Below are positions 1-8,200 of a stretch of 15,300 nt of DNA, in pieces. The notes under the pieces were generated by a model that was given only the letters and a program-made list of their open reading frames with translations, was not told the DNA's origin and searched no databases. This DNA is from Symbiodinium natans. Its lineage: Eukaryota > Sar > Dinophyceae > Suessiales > Symbiodiniaceae. Position numbers and translations under genes: made by a program. The stretch lies in NCBI GenBank assembly GCA_905221605.1, contig CAJNDS010002193.1, positions 423,001 to 438,300 on the forward strand, given 5' to 3'. Within the stretch, counting starts at the first letter, position 1, and each line of letters opens with the position of its first letter.

Positions 1-281
1 TTTTGTGCTTTGGCTTGGAGGGGCAAAGTGGGGGACGGGGGTAGGGGCTATGATGTTCCAGAGTTGTTCGTGTAGTAAGTGGTGGCCTGCATGTTGACTC
101 GCCTAGGGCCTTGGGTTTGGGTTTGGGTCAAAAAGCCTGAGCTCTAAACTTCGAAACTCCTGAGCCCTGAGCCCTTAAACCCGAAAACCTGAGCCCCGAA
201 TCACGAACGCCTGAACCCCTACGCCCTACCGCAACGACGAGGGCTTAAGGGACTCTTTTGGGGCCACTTGGGTGATGTATT

Positions 282-317
<36 letters not shown>

Positions 318-375
318 CATAAAACATAAAGCCCTCCATAGGTAAAGCCGTGTCCCTTCCTGGTGGCTCCCATGG
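1..375. other. Low-complexity flank with degenerate telomeric repeat and a TA microsatellite
   Basis: Holds a short G-rich run (109-127), degenerate CCCTAAA-like sequence (134-215) and an alternating TA tract (276-320). No exon is supported. An open frame on the minus strand runs across the TA tract and is taken as noise. Confidence 0.5.
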
Positions 376-486
376 CTACCAGTTGCTTCAGAACCCCCAA
401 AAAATGCAAAAAAACATTCTTCCTTATTAAGGGGAATATAGGGATTCTTATTTCTTATTCTTTTGGGGTTCTTTAGCAAATAGTAG
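376..486. mobile_element. Foldback element family 1, copy 1
   Basis: The left end reads CTACCAGTTGCTTCAGAACC and the right end, reverse-complemented, CTACTATTTGCTAAAGAACC, followed by CCCCAAAA on both arms. A second copy with the same ends is at 3061-3194. Short length, inverted ends and no coding fit a non-autonomous, MITE-like element. It ends 23 bases before a candidate exon. Confidence 0.6.
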
Positions 487-509
487 ATGATCCCTGAGCG
501 CGCCCGGAG

Positions 510-557
510 GCTTCTCGGCAGGAGCTCGAAGCTCAGTTGGCAGAAGCTCAGGGACAG
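510..557 (+). CDS. Coiled-coil exon module 1
   Basis: Reads ASRQELEAQLAEAQGQ between cccggag|G and a GC at 558. The frame reaches a stop at 570, so it must be spliced if coding. It lies 23 bases after the end of a foldback element. Confidence 0.5.
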
Positions 558-802
558 GCCCCGGAGTGCTTCTAGAGGGTTAGGGTTTTGCGCTCGAAAC
601 TTAAAGGTTTGGGGCCGATATGAGCCCCAAAAGGTTTTATGGTTCATATATGCCTTAATAGGAATTATAGTGGTGTAGGATATAGGACCCGATTTTAGGG
701 TTCGGGTGGTCCCCAAGGTTAAGGGCTTTTTAGAAGGGCTTCTATGGATGCTTAAGGGTTTAAGGCCGGCGGATTACATAGGGTATATATATATATGTAT
801 AG

Positions 803-833
<31 letters not shown>

Positions 834-3800
834 CATATATACATATACATGCATGGACATATCCGTATCCTCAGATGCTACCAGGTATGTGTATACCTAA
901 TGGGCTTATGCAGGGTAGGGTCAACGGTCCTGTCTCGGGTCCCTTGAGGCTAAGCCTCCTTGGCATGACCCTGCCTCAAGAACCCGAAGCCTACCTTCTC
1001 CTGCAGGCTACCTAAGAAGAAATCCCAGAAGCCTTGCTTTATGGGTCATAACCTACAGCAAAGGAAGGCTTAGGGGTTTCCCTGCCTAAACCCGAAACCC
1101 GAAACCCGAAACCCGAAACCCTAAACCCTAAACCCTAAACCCCACAAAAGAAATACCGAGTTGCGAGGCGGAGCAAAAGCAACGCGAGCTCCTGGAGGCA
1201 TCGTCCGCCGCGGAGGCCTTGCGGTGTTTTTTGGGCTTCCTCGGTCTTACTTCAGGGGTTTAGGGTTTAGGGGGGTTTTGGGTTTAGAGGGGTTTAGGGA
1301 TTAGGATCTAGGGTTTAGGGTTTAGGGTAAACGTAGGCGCTTTCGTAGCGTACTCTCATTCCAAGGGCGGCTTGGTGGTTCACCAATCCTTCTTACAACA
1401 CAGGTGGGCGCACAAGAGGGAAAGGCAAGGTGGCCCGGTGGGGGATGATGTGCGAATGCAGAAGACATTTTTTCGCAGGCTTGTCGCATGGCAGAAGAGA
1501 GGCTCGACGGATCACATCTGCGCAAACCTGGCTTTGCACCAATGGGCAGCTGGGTAAGGGCTGCAAGTTTTGCCATGTGTTGCACAAATTCCACACTTTT
1601 GGCCACCTTCTCAGGGACAGCAAGCAGTTGAACCCCAGCCTCCATTGGTGCTTTCGGGCCGAAGATTTTGTGGGTTAGATCAGCAGACTGGCCCACTCGG
1701 CTGCCTTCGTGTGCCGGGATGATGCAGCCTGCCAATCTTGAGAAGAACGCCCCTAAACCCCGAACCCTCAACCCTAAACTCTAAACGCCGGTCTTGCTTG
1801 CCGAGCAGGTGTTCAGATTTGTAGTGCTCAAAAATTAAGCCAGTGGATGCGTGCCATGCGGAAAGGTAAACGCAACACACTGGGGTTTAGGGATTAGGGA
1901 TTCAGGGGTCTAGGGTTACCCTATACTTCCAGGGACCTACTAACCGAAGGTTAGTAGAACCCCCTGAAAGTGTAGGGATAGTCATGATTTAAGGGGTTTA
2001 GGGCAGAGGCTATGGGTATACTCCAGGCACGAAGATCCTCGGACCCCCCCTCCGCCTCCCCCCCTTGCCACACACCGTCTAGAAACTAAACCCTAAAACC
2101 CCACCACCCTAAGCACAGAACATCCTAGAACCGAAGCTCTAAATCCCAAACCCCGAAACCATAAGGGCCCCGAAACACAATCCCTAAATCTAAGGGTAGT
2201 GGTCCTTTCATATTATGGCCTCAATTAGGTTGTACTTGGAAGCTTTCTTGACTTAGTAAGTCTGCTTAGTGTCCCCTGGAAACCCTTTTAGTTTTTCTCA
2301 TAAACCTTCCATACTAGCCCTACTTACCACGTCATAAAATGACTTCCAAGTAGCGAATGCGTGGGAGTTCTTTGTGAACCTAAGCCCCTGAACCCGAAGC
2401 ACGGGGCTCCGAGACATCCTAAACCCTAACTCTCTAAGGGTTGTTACACGATCCCTTACTATGGTCCCTTGCCTTTGAAGGGTTCAGAAGTATGGGCCCT
2501 TGGGTTGTTCGGGTATGTAAGGGGCATACTGAGGGGCCATGTAACTACCCATTGAAACTCGGAACCCCTGGCACCCTAAACCCTAGACCCTAGACCCTAC
2601 ATCGTGGTGCAGAGCACCTACAATCCCAACTAACTGCGTCTACAAGCAGGTTCTATTTAGACTGCAGTTGGGGTTGTAAGTAATTACCCATGAACCTTCA
2701 AGTACAACCCTAAACCCTAGATCCTGAACCCTGAATCCTGAACTCTAAACCTCCGAACCCAGGCGCTGAGAAGTGACCTCGAAGTCCAGCTGTCCGCCGC
2801 ACGCGAAGAGGCGCCGGCTGTGGGTCACAGGGCTTAGGGTAGTTTAGGGTTTAGGGTTTTGGGTCTTTCAGGGTTTGGGGTTTTTAGGGTTTCGGGGTTT
2901 TGAGCGTCAGGAGTTGTTTGGGTTTTGGGGGTTTAGGGTTTAGGGTTTGGGGTGTAGGGTTTTTCGGTTTTTTTTAGGGTTTAGGGTTTGGGTTTTGGGG
3001 TTTAGGGTTGTTGGGTGTCAGGGGTTAAGAGCTCCGTTTACACTGCCCCTGAACCAAACGCTACCAATTGCTTAAGAACTGCCCACCCCAAAAACCAAAA
3101 GAATGATAACAAATGATAATAATATTCCCCATTATCAGATTAATATAGGATTGTCTTTTGTGTTTTTTGGGGGGGGTTCTTACGCAAATAGTAGCACACT
3201 GATCCTCGGCAGTGCCCCCAAACCGAAACGCAATAAGCGAGAAGCGAGGCGGAGCTCAGTAAGACCTCGGGTTCGCCGGGTTTTGCTTTCATTCCTTGGA
3301 GACTGGGTGTGGGAAATACTGATCTTCCATGACAAGACCTACTTGGAGGTTGGGTACTTAGAACCCCAATGATAAGTCTAACTAGTTACTTAATTGTAAC
3401 CTACTTAGAGGACTTAGGGGGGCTATAATTGGGGCTACAGGTGCCCAGAACCTCCAAGTAGCACGATAGATATCCCGACAGTCGGCATGTCGGTGTTGCG
3501 CGTTTCCTTGCGTTGGAGCCTCCTCATGAGGTCGACCCTACTCCGTGCTCTTGGATTTGAGTACAGACCCCAGACCCCAAACCCTAGACGCAAGCCCGCA
3601 CCCATTACGCCCCAAACCCTTAATCCCAGAACCCTTAAACCTCCTGGCTTGTCAGGCTGCTACAGGCTCCCAAAACCCTGAACCCAAAATCTAAACCCGG
3701 ACCCTTAAAAACTCTAATTAAGCCCTACGGCCCCAAAACCCTAATCCTCACAAACCGAAGAACCCAAAACTCTGAACCCTGCCCTGGCCTAAACCCTAAA

Positions 3801-3958
3801 CCCAAACTCCGTACAGGCCAAGCATGATTAGGTTTGGGGTTTCGGGTTTAGGGTTTAGGGTTTGGGGTTTGGGGATTAGGGTGTTTCATCTTGCCTCCAG
3901 ACCTGTTCAGGCTGCAGCCAAAGAGGCCAAGCTCAGCGATGGCGCTGGCGCTGCCCAG
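510..3958 (+). CDS. Part of a coiled-coil gene made of 48-nt exon modules
   Basis: Four exon-like islands of exactly 48 nt (510-557, 1168-1215, 2763-2810, 3911-3958) start with GCN after an AG, stay open in phase 0 and are followed by GC. Each encodes 16 residues rich in Glu, Gln, Ala and Leu with helical character. Modules 1 and 3 share [E/D]LExQL and an Ala three residues later. A shorter candidate lies at 3249-3269. Equal length, phase and donor type make chance unlikely. The order suggests a long coiled-coil or scaffold protein on the same strand as the Ubl-ANK gene. The start, the end and any exons in between are not resolved, so the product cannot be named. The stop before the 5244 ATG argues for a separate gene. 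Confidence 0.5.
606..720 (+). repeat. Single copy of a GGTTCAT...TATAGGACCC minisatellite unit
   Basis: Contains tatggttcatatatgcctt, aggaattatag and tataggaccc in the order found in the tandem array at 9565-9920. Both locations also carry the preceding aaaaggttttatgg / aaaagggtttatgg. Confidence 0.6.
782..852. repeat. TA/CATA microsatellite
   Basis: Alternating TATATATA with CATA interruptions, similar to the tract at 276-320. The frames that cross it encode YIYIYI and are not real proteins. Confidence 0.85.
900..1141. repeat. Stem-loop region and degenerate CCCGAAA/CCCTAAA array
   Basis: A stem can form between GGGTCCCTTGAGGC (938-951) and GCCTCAAGAACCC (972-984). TAAGCCT near 952 and AGGCTTA near 1066 also face each other. 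The array at 1086-1141 changes from CCCGAAA to CCCTAAA units, ending 27 bases before the exon at 1168. Confidence 0.55.
1168..1215 (+). CDS. Coiled-coil exon module 2
   Basis: Reads AEQKQRELLEASSAAE. CCCTAAA-type repeat lies upstream (1086-1141) and TTTAGGG downstream (1256-1328), the same flanking as the Ubl-ANK exons. The GC donor context gccttgcgg resembles that of exon 4 of that gene. Confidence 0.55.
1256..1900. other. Likely intron: TTTAGGG tract, non-repeat island, CCCTAAA tract, second island
   Basis: TTTAGGG-like repeat fills 1256-1328 and CCCTAAA-like repeat 1752-1786. The 1330-1750 island lacks repeat and is open for 149 codons on the minus strand (1771-1322); the protein is not recognised. 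A second island at 1790-1880 lies between C-rich and G-rich repeat, where exons usually sit, but no convincing exon was settled. Confidence 0.4.
1919..1977. repeat. Long hairpin with 3-base loop
   Basis: Arms 1919-1945 and 1949-1977 pair over about 27 bases with a few mismatches around a GAA loop; the inner ACTAACC / GGTTAGT is perfect. It stands alone between telomeric fragments and could be a small foldback element. Confidence 0.7.
2232..2353 (+). mobile_element. Foldback element family 2, copy 1
   Basis: Ends GTACTTGGAAGC and GACTTCCAAGTAG are inverted repeats about 100 bases apart. The inside (gacttagtaagtctgcttag, then tcccctggaaaccc) matches the reverse complement of 15052-15169 along nearly the full length. 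Confidence 0.68.
2438..2550. mobile_element. Foldback element with about 33-base inverted ends
   Basis: GGGTTGTTACACGATCCCTT on the left pairs with GGGTAGTTACATGGCCCCTC, the reverse complement of the right end. Roughly three quarters of 33 positions match. No second copy was seen in the window. Confidence 0.5.
2617..2680. repeat. Short inverted repeat element
   Basis: CCTACAATCCCAACT on the left and AGTTGGGGTTGTAAG on the right are inverted copies with one or two mismatches, and GCGTCTA / TAGACTGC extends the match. It is 64 bp long. Confidence 0.5.
2763..2810 (+). CDS. Coiled-coil exon module 3
   Basis: Reads ALRSDLEVQLSAAREE after gaacccag|G, with a GC at 2811. Degenerate CCCTAAA lies upstream and TTTAGGG-type repeat downstream (2825-3010). 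DLEVQL matches ELEAQL in module 1 at the same position of the module. Confidence 0.55.
2825..3015 (+). repeat. Degenerate TTTAGGG array
   Basis: TTTAGGG units are mixed with TTTGGGG, TTTCGGGG and TTTTTAGGG variants. It lies downstream of the exon at 2763-2810 in the G-rich orientation and is more eroded than the arrays after 7300. Confidence 0.75.
3061..3194. mobile_element. Foldback element family 1, copy 2
   Basis: The terminal inverted arms are about 40 bases: CTACCAATTGCTTAAGAACT on the left and CTACTATTTGCGTAAGAACC as the reverse complement of the right, both running into CCCCAAAAA. The A/T-rich centre contains TGATAAT-like repeats. It is homologous to 376-486 and again lies just before a candidate exon (3249). 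Confidence 0.62.
3249..3269 (+). CDS. Possible short coiled-coil exon
   Basis: Reads AELSKTS after gcgag|G. The acceptor region and first codons (gcgag|GCGGAGC) match those of the module at 1168, which suggests a shared origin. The donor is unclear: GT at 3271 is closest. Confidence 0.3.
3339..3461 (+). mobile_element. Foldback element family 2, copy 2 (diverged)
   Basis: CTACTTGGAGGTT at 3339 and AACCTCCAAGTAG at 3449 form a perfect 13-base terminal inverted repeat. Length is 123 bp, like the other copies. Inside, only scattered blocks such as ctaacta and cctacttagaggacttag recall the family. Confidence 0.58.
3560..3890. repeat. Eroded CCCTAAA-like sequence turning to TTTAGGG
   Basis: From about 3567 to 3812 the sequence is decayed C-strand telomeric repeat, then 3830-3884 is G-strand (TTTAGGGTTTAGGGTTTGGGG). 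Just before this, 3480-3560 is non-repeat sequence with no supported gene. Confidence 0.6.
3911..3958 (+). CDS. Coiled-coil exon module 4
   Basis: Reads AAAKEAKLSDGAGAAQ after tgttcag|G, with a GC at 3959. It is less heptad-like and more Ala/Gly-rich than the other modules. Telomeric flanks are in the opposite order here: TTTAGGG before and CCCTAAA after. Confidence 0.45.
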
Positions 3959-3989
3959 GCTGCGGGCACCGGTCTGTCCTAGAAGCTCT

Positions 3990-4545
3990 TCACCCCAAAG
4001 CCCAAACTCTAAACCCCAAACCCGAAACCCCAACCCTAATTCCCAAACCTTAAACCTCAAACCCCAACCCTATAAATCCCAAACCCTAATCCCCAAACCC
4101 GAAACCCTCAAGCCCCTGCAACCTGCAATTACTCATAGGTTCAAAACAGAAACTCCTCGAAACTTTCCCAGGGTCTGAACCGTGAATAATTTCCATAAGT
4201 CCTCACGGTGGGAATCTAGAAACCCTAAACCCTAAACCCTAAACCCTGAACCCTAAACCCCAAACCCTAAACCCTAAACCCTAAACCCCAAACCCCGAAA
4301 CCGTAAACCCTGGGCTTCGGTCGGTCGTCGGGCTCCTGTGGGGGTTCAAGGCACTTTTCTGGCAGCCTGTGGGATGTCGAAGGCTTTGGAGTTTGGAGGG
4401 TTTAGGAGTTTAAGGGTTCAGGGTTTTGGTTTTTGAGGGTTTAAGAGTTTGGAGGGTTTGGGGGTTTAAGGGTTCAGGGTTTTGGTTTTTGAGGGTTTAA
4501 GAGTTTAGGGTTTAGGAGTTTGGGGTTTGAGGGTTTTGGGTTGTG
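3990..4545. repeat. CCCTAAA array, short island, degenerate TTTAGGG array
   Basis: C-strand repeat occupies 3990-4315, with perfect units at 4219-4290. A non-repeat island at 4316-4385 follows, then G-strand repeat at 4387-4545 that includes a direct duplication of a gggtttaagggttcagggttttgg segment. The island has the flanks seen around exons, and gaaggctttgg at 4379 resembles the donor context of exon 3, but no exon is claimed. Confidence 0.6.
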
Positions 4546-4808
4546 TGCCTCCCTCCTCTCACGAATCGAGCGCAAGTGTGCTTGCAGGCAAGGCTCCGCA
4601 GGCCTTGAGTCCAATCCATTGTCTGTTGTGGGATTTAGGGTTTAGGGTTTAGGGTTTAGGGTTTAGGGCCTGAGGGTTGAGGGTTTAGGGTTTAGGGTGT
4701 GCAATAGGGAGCCCAGCCCAAAGCCAGCCGGTGGAACCGTACTGTTTTAGGGCCTATGGGGTTTGTAAGTTTTTTTTTTTTTTGTGTCTGTGTGTGTGTG
4801 TGTTTTTT

Positions 4809-4849
<41 letters not shown>

Positions 4850-5218
4850 GAGTAGGGTTTCTGGTGTTTAGGGTCCAGGGTGCAATGCACGTGCAGCTTG
4901 TTCGGCTTGTTTGGCGGTGGCTCAGTGCCGACTCCAGGCAAGGACATAGCACATGCAGTTTGCGCAGGAATGTTCCCTTGTTTGGGTACCGCCTTAAATA
5001 TGAGGCTCCACGTTCCTCATTTGTCATTCTAGTAACCCCTCCCCCCCCCAAAAAAAAAAAGAAAGAGAAAAACAAACAGCAAAGAAAACAGTAAAAAAAC
5101 AGACGGAACTCTCGATCCAGATCATAGCCATCTCATCTGTCGAACATGTTCTGCCCCAAACGACAGAGCCAGCACGTTTCGTAGGCGGCATGCTCTAGAT
5201 GGAATTCCGCGGGCCTTC
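4546..5218. other. Probable intergenic region with TTTAGGG and homopolymer tracts
   Basis: Contains a non-repeat piece with a plausible cttgcag|G site (4604), TTTAGGG units (4635-4700), the T/TG/G microsatellite (4770-4857) and non-repeat sequence to 5218. Open frames here depend on the homopolymers. The 3' end of the coiled-coil gene and the 5' leader of the Ubl-ANK gene should both be in this stretch. Confidence 0.45.
4770..4857. repeat. T-run, TG dinucleotide and G39 homopolymer
   Basis: T14, then alternating TG, then T16 and an unbroken run of 39 G (4819-4857). Such a run could form stacked G-quadruplexes and is also hard to sequence, so its length is doubtful. Confidence 0.85.
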
Positions 5219-5228
5219 TGCCATTCAG
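5219..5228 (+). promoter_or_regulatory. Possible spliced-leader acceptor before the Ubl-ANK start
   Basis: A short pyrimidine-rich run ending in CAG lies 15 bases before the ATG at 5244. Dinoflagellate mRNAs are commonly trans-spliced to a short leader at an AG just upstream of the start. This site fits, but no direct evidence is present. Confidence 0.25.
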
Positions 5229-5243
5229 CTTCCGGCCTAAGCG

Positions 5244-5291
5244 ATGCTGCACATCAGGATGCTGTCGGGGGGCGAGCTCCCAAATATACCA
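5244..5291 (+). CDS. Exon 1, start codon and first strand of the ubiquitin-like domain
   Basis: The exon reads MLHIRMLSGGELPNIP. The ATG at 5244 follows an in-frame TAA at 5238, so no longer start is possible in this exon. The donor is GT at 5292, followed by ggcttcctgg. Joining to exon 2 gives IPVEELEDVRALK, the expected run from the second strand into the ubiquitin-like helix. An ATG at 5259 is a less likely alternative start. Confidence 0.8.
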
Positions 5292-8200
5292 GTGGCTTCC
5301 TGGAATGAGGCAGTTTCGGTACCCTTTCTCCCCCTACATATACCCTTTAAGGGATTATGGGGTACCACATTCCCTCACTCCCTACGAAACCAACAGTAAG
5401 GTGGAGGAGCTCGAGGATGTGCGCGCCTTGAAGAAGCACCTGAAGCAGCATCACGGTATGCCCCCGCGATTTAGGCAGCAGCTTCTGCTCGAGGGGAAGA
5501 GCCTCTTGGTTCGAGTTGGAGCTGAGTTCCACGAGGGGCTATGATTAACCTTTATAGGGTTCGTGATGGGGATTTATTTGGGCCTAATAGCCCAGCCTTA
5601 GTAGCAGAGTAGGTAATCCTTTAACCTTTTTGTGGCGATGATAGTTCCTCTAGAATCCCAATACTGGACAGCTAAGGAGCTGAGTTTGGGCTGGAATGAC
5701 CTTTGTTCGGGGCGGAGGGGGGGGGAGGGGCCAGGGGTGCTCGGGAAAGTACCTAAGGGCCTCCACCGCGGTTCCCGCACCCTCAACACACTCTGTAAAT
5801 CCCGAAACCCGAACCCTAAACTAAGAACCCTACACCCTAAACCCTGAACCCCACACCCTGAACCCCAAACCCTAAACCCTAAAACCTAAACCCTAAACCC
5901 CAAACCCTAAGCCCTAAACCTGAGGTCTGGAGGATACCGCCAAGCTCGACGCCTCCATGGACTTGGAGCTCGTGGTGCTGACTTTTGCAGAAGCTTTGGC
6001 GTTCGGCCTCCTTGGGGTTTAGGGTTTAGGGTTTAGGGTTTAGGGTTTAGGGTTGAGGGTTGAGGGTTGATAAAAGGGTTTTGGGTTTAGATTTAGGGTT
6101 CAGGGTTTAGGGTTTATAAATGGGTTTGGGGTTTAGGGTTTAGGGGTTTAGGGCCTTGGGCTCATAGGATTTGGGCTTTGGGGCCTTGGGGCTCATAGGG
6201 TTTAGGATTTAGGGTTTAGGGCTTGAGGGCTTGGGGGCTCATGGGGTCCTTAGCAGCTGGGTTTTTCTGTGAAGGGTGTGAGCTTTTTAGGGCCTTGTGG
6301 GGGGGGTTGATAGGGTTTTATAGTTTTTTTGATATGCAACCCTCCTTAAACCCTAAACCCTTCATCCCGAAACCCTAAACCCCGACATCCCAGAATCCCT
6401 AAACCTCAGATCCCTAAAAACTAAATCCCTGAATCCGTAAACCCCAAACCCTAAACCCTCGACTGTCTGAAGATAAACCCTAAACCCTAAACCGTAAACC
6501 CGGAGAGGTAGTATGCGGGGGGGGGGGGGGGGGGTAATAAACCCCAAACCCTACACCCCAAACCCTAAACCCCAAACCCTAAACCGCTAAACCCTAAGCC
6601 CAAAACCCTAAACCCCTAAACCCCTAAACCCCTAAACCCTAAACCCTAAACCCCTAAACCCTAAACCCTCAACTCTCTGAGGAAGCCTCCCGCGTGCAGA
6701 TCGAAGCGCTCCTGACTGCGGCAGAAGTGGGCTCGATAGCCTTGGCTCCTTGGCTTCTGCTCTACTTTAAAGGGTTTAGGGTTTGGGGTTTAGGGTTTGG
6801 GGTGCAGGGGTTTAGGGGTTTAGGGGTTTAGGGGTTTAGGGTTTAGGGATTGGGAGCCCTAATAGGGTTTAGGGTAGACAACTGGATAAGAAATTGGAGT
6901 CGCCATTGATTTTGTGCGTTGTTATAGACTGCGCTGTCCTAGATTCTGCGTTGTGATAGATCTAACTAGGCTGTCGGGATATTCTCTGTATTGTGTTTAA
7001 GAGGATTTTTAAAAAATCATATTCTATACAAAGGGCGGGCCAAACCTATAAAGCTCGGTACTAATTTCGGAATATTGGTGTTTCTTTGGTTTGGGGTATT
7101 TACTCTTGTGGTTTGGGGGCTGTTGCATCCATGCCACAGTGCTTGTGGCAAGTCCCCGACTATGGAAGATCGGGACCTTGGTTTCGAGCATCCTGGACCC
7201 CAAACGGTAAACCCTAAAGCCTAAACCCTAAACCTAAGCCCTAAACCCTCACTGAGATGTTAGGTCCCCCCCCCTCCTCCCCCTTCCCCTCCCCCCCTCC
7301 TCTCCGCTTAAAACCCTAAACCCTAAACCCTAAAAGCCCTAAACCCTAAACCCTAAGCCCTAAACCCTAAACCCTAAACCCTAAACCCTAAACCCTAAAC
7401 CCTAAACCCTAAACCCCCCCCCCCCCCCCTTCCCCCCCTCCCCCCTCCCCTCCCCTTCCTCTCCATGCAGGTGGAGACGATGCTCCGGGTGCCACAAGAT
7501 CCCGATGCGGCGAACGCGCGGGGCGACCGGCCTCTTGCAGAGGCACTGGAACTTAAACCTCTGGGCACCCTAAACCCTAAACCCTAAACCCTAAACCCTA
7601 AACCCTAAACCCTAAACCCTAGGGGGCCCAAACTCCAAGTCTCCGCACGGCCCCCGGGCGCTCAAGCACATCTCCGAGAGCTTTGCTGCCCTTCCACTCC
7701 CTGAACTCCACTAAGGGCAGGAAAGGGGTTACTGGAGGATATAACCAGGTTATAACATGGCTATAACGTGATACGTGATTATAAGCCCTAAACCCTAAGC
7801 CCTAAACCCTAAGTTAAACCCTAAACCCTAAACCCTACAAGTAGCTTATTAGCAGGTTATAAGCGGCTTATAGTCAATTAATAAGTTGAGATTCACTGAA
7901 CTCCACGGCTCGTCTCTGTCTCTCCCCGCCTGTCCTCTCCTATCCTCCTTTGGGTTTAGGCTAGGGTTGAGGGTTTAGCGTTTAGGGTTTACTTAGGGAG
8001 ACTTGGAAATATTGGTTTGGTACTAGAATTCCTAAGAAACAGCAAAAACAGATTTCTGCTAGGGTTCCATGTTCAGTATAGTTTCGGGTTCAGCGTTCAG
8101 GGTTTTGGGTCCTCCTCTCCTCTCCTCCTCCTCTGCCTGGCAATCCCTCGTCGGGCGGAGGGCCCTGGAGACTCCCGAGCGCTCCGGCAATAAGGTTTAG

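Noticed and set aside
219-900. Open frames on both strands across the TA tracts
   Set aside because: They depend on TATATA sequence that reads as Tyr-Ile repeats and on telomeric fragments. No protein-like part remains.
4692-5094. Proline/lysine-rich open frames on the minus strand and a frame on the plus strand
   Set aside because: The minus-strand frames are created by the G39, T and TG tracts. The plus frame has no recognisable domain and ends in an A-rich run.
5305-5544. Reading the ubiquitin-like exon as one unspliced ORF
   Set aside because: The parts before 5401 and after 5500 do not fit the fold, whereas spliced neighbours supply the exact missing strands in phase.
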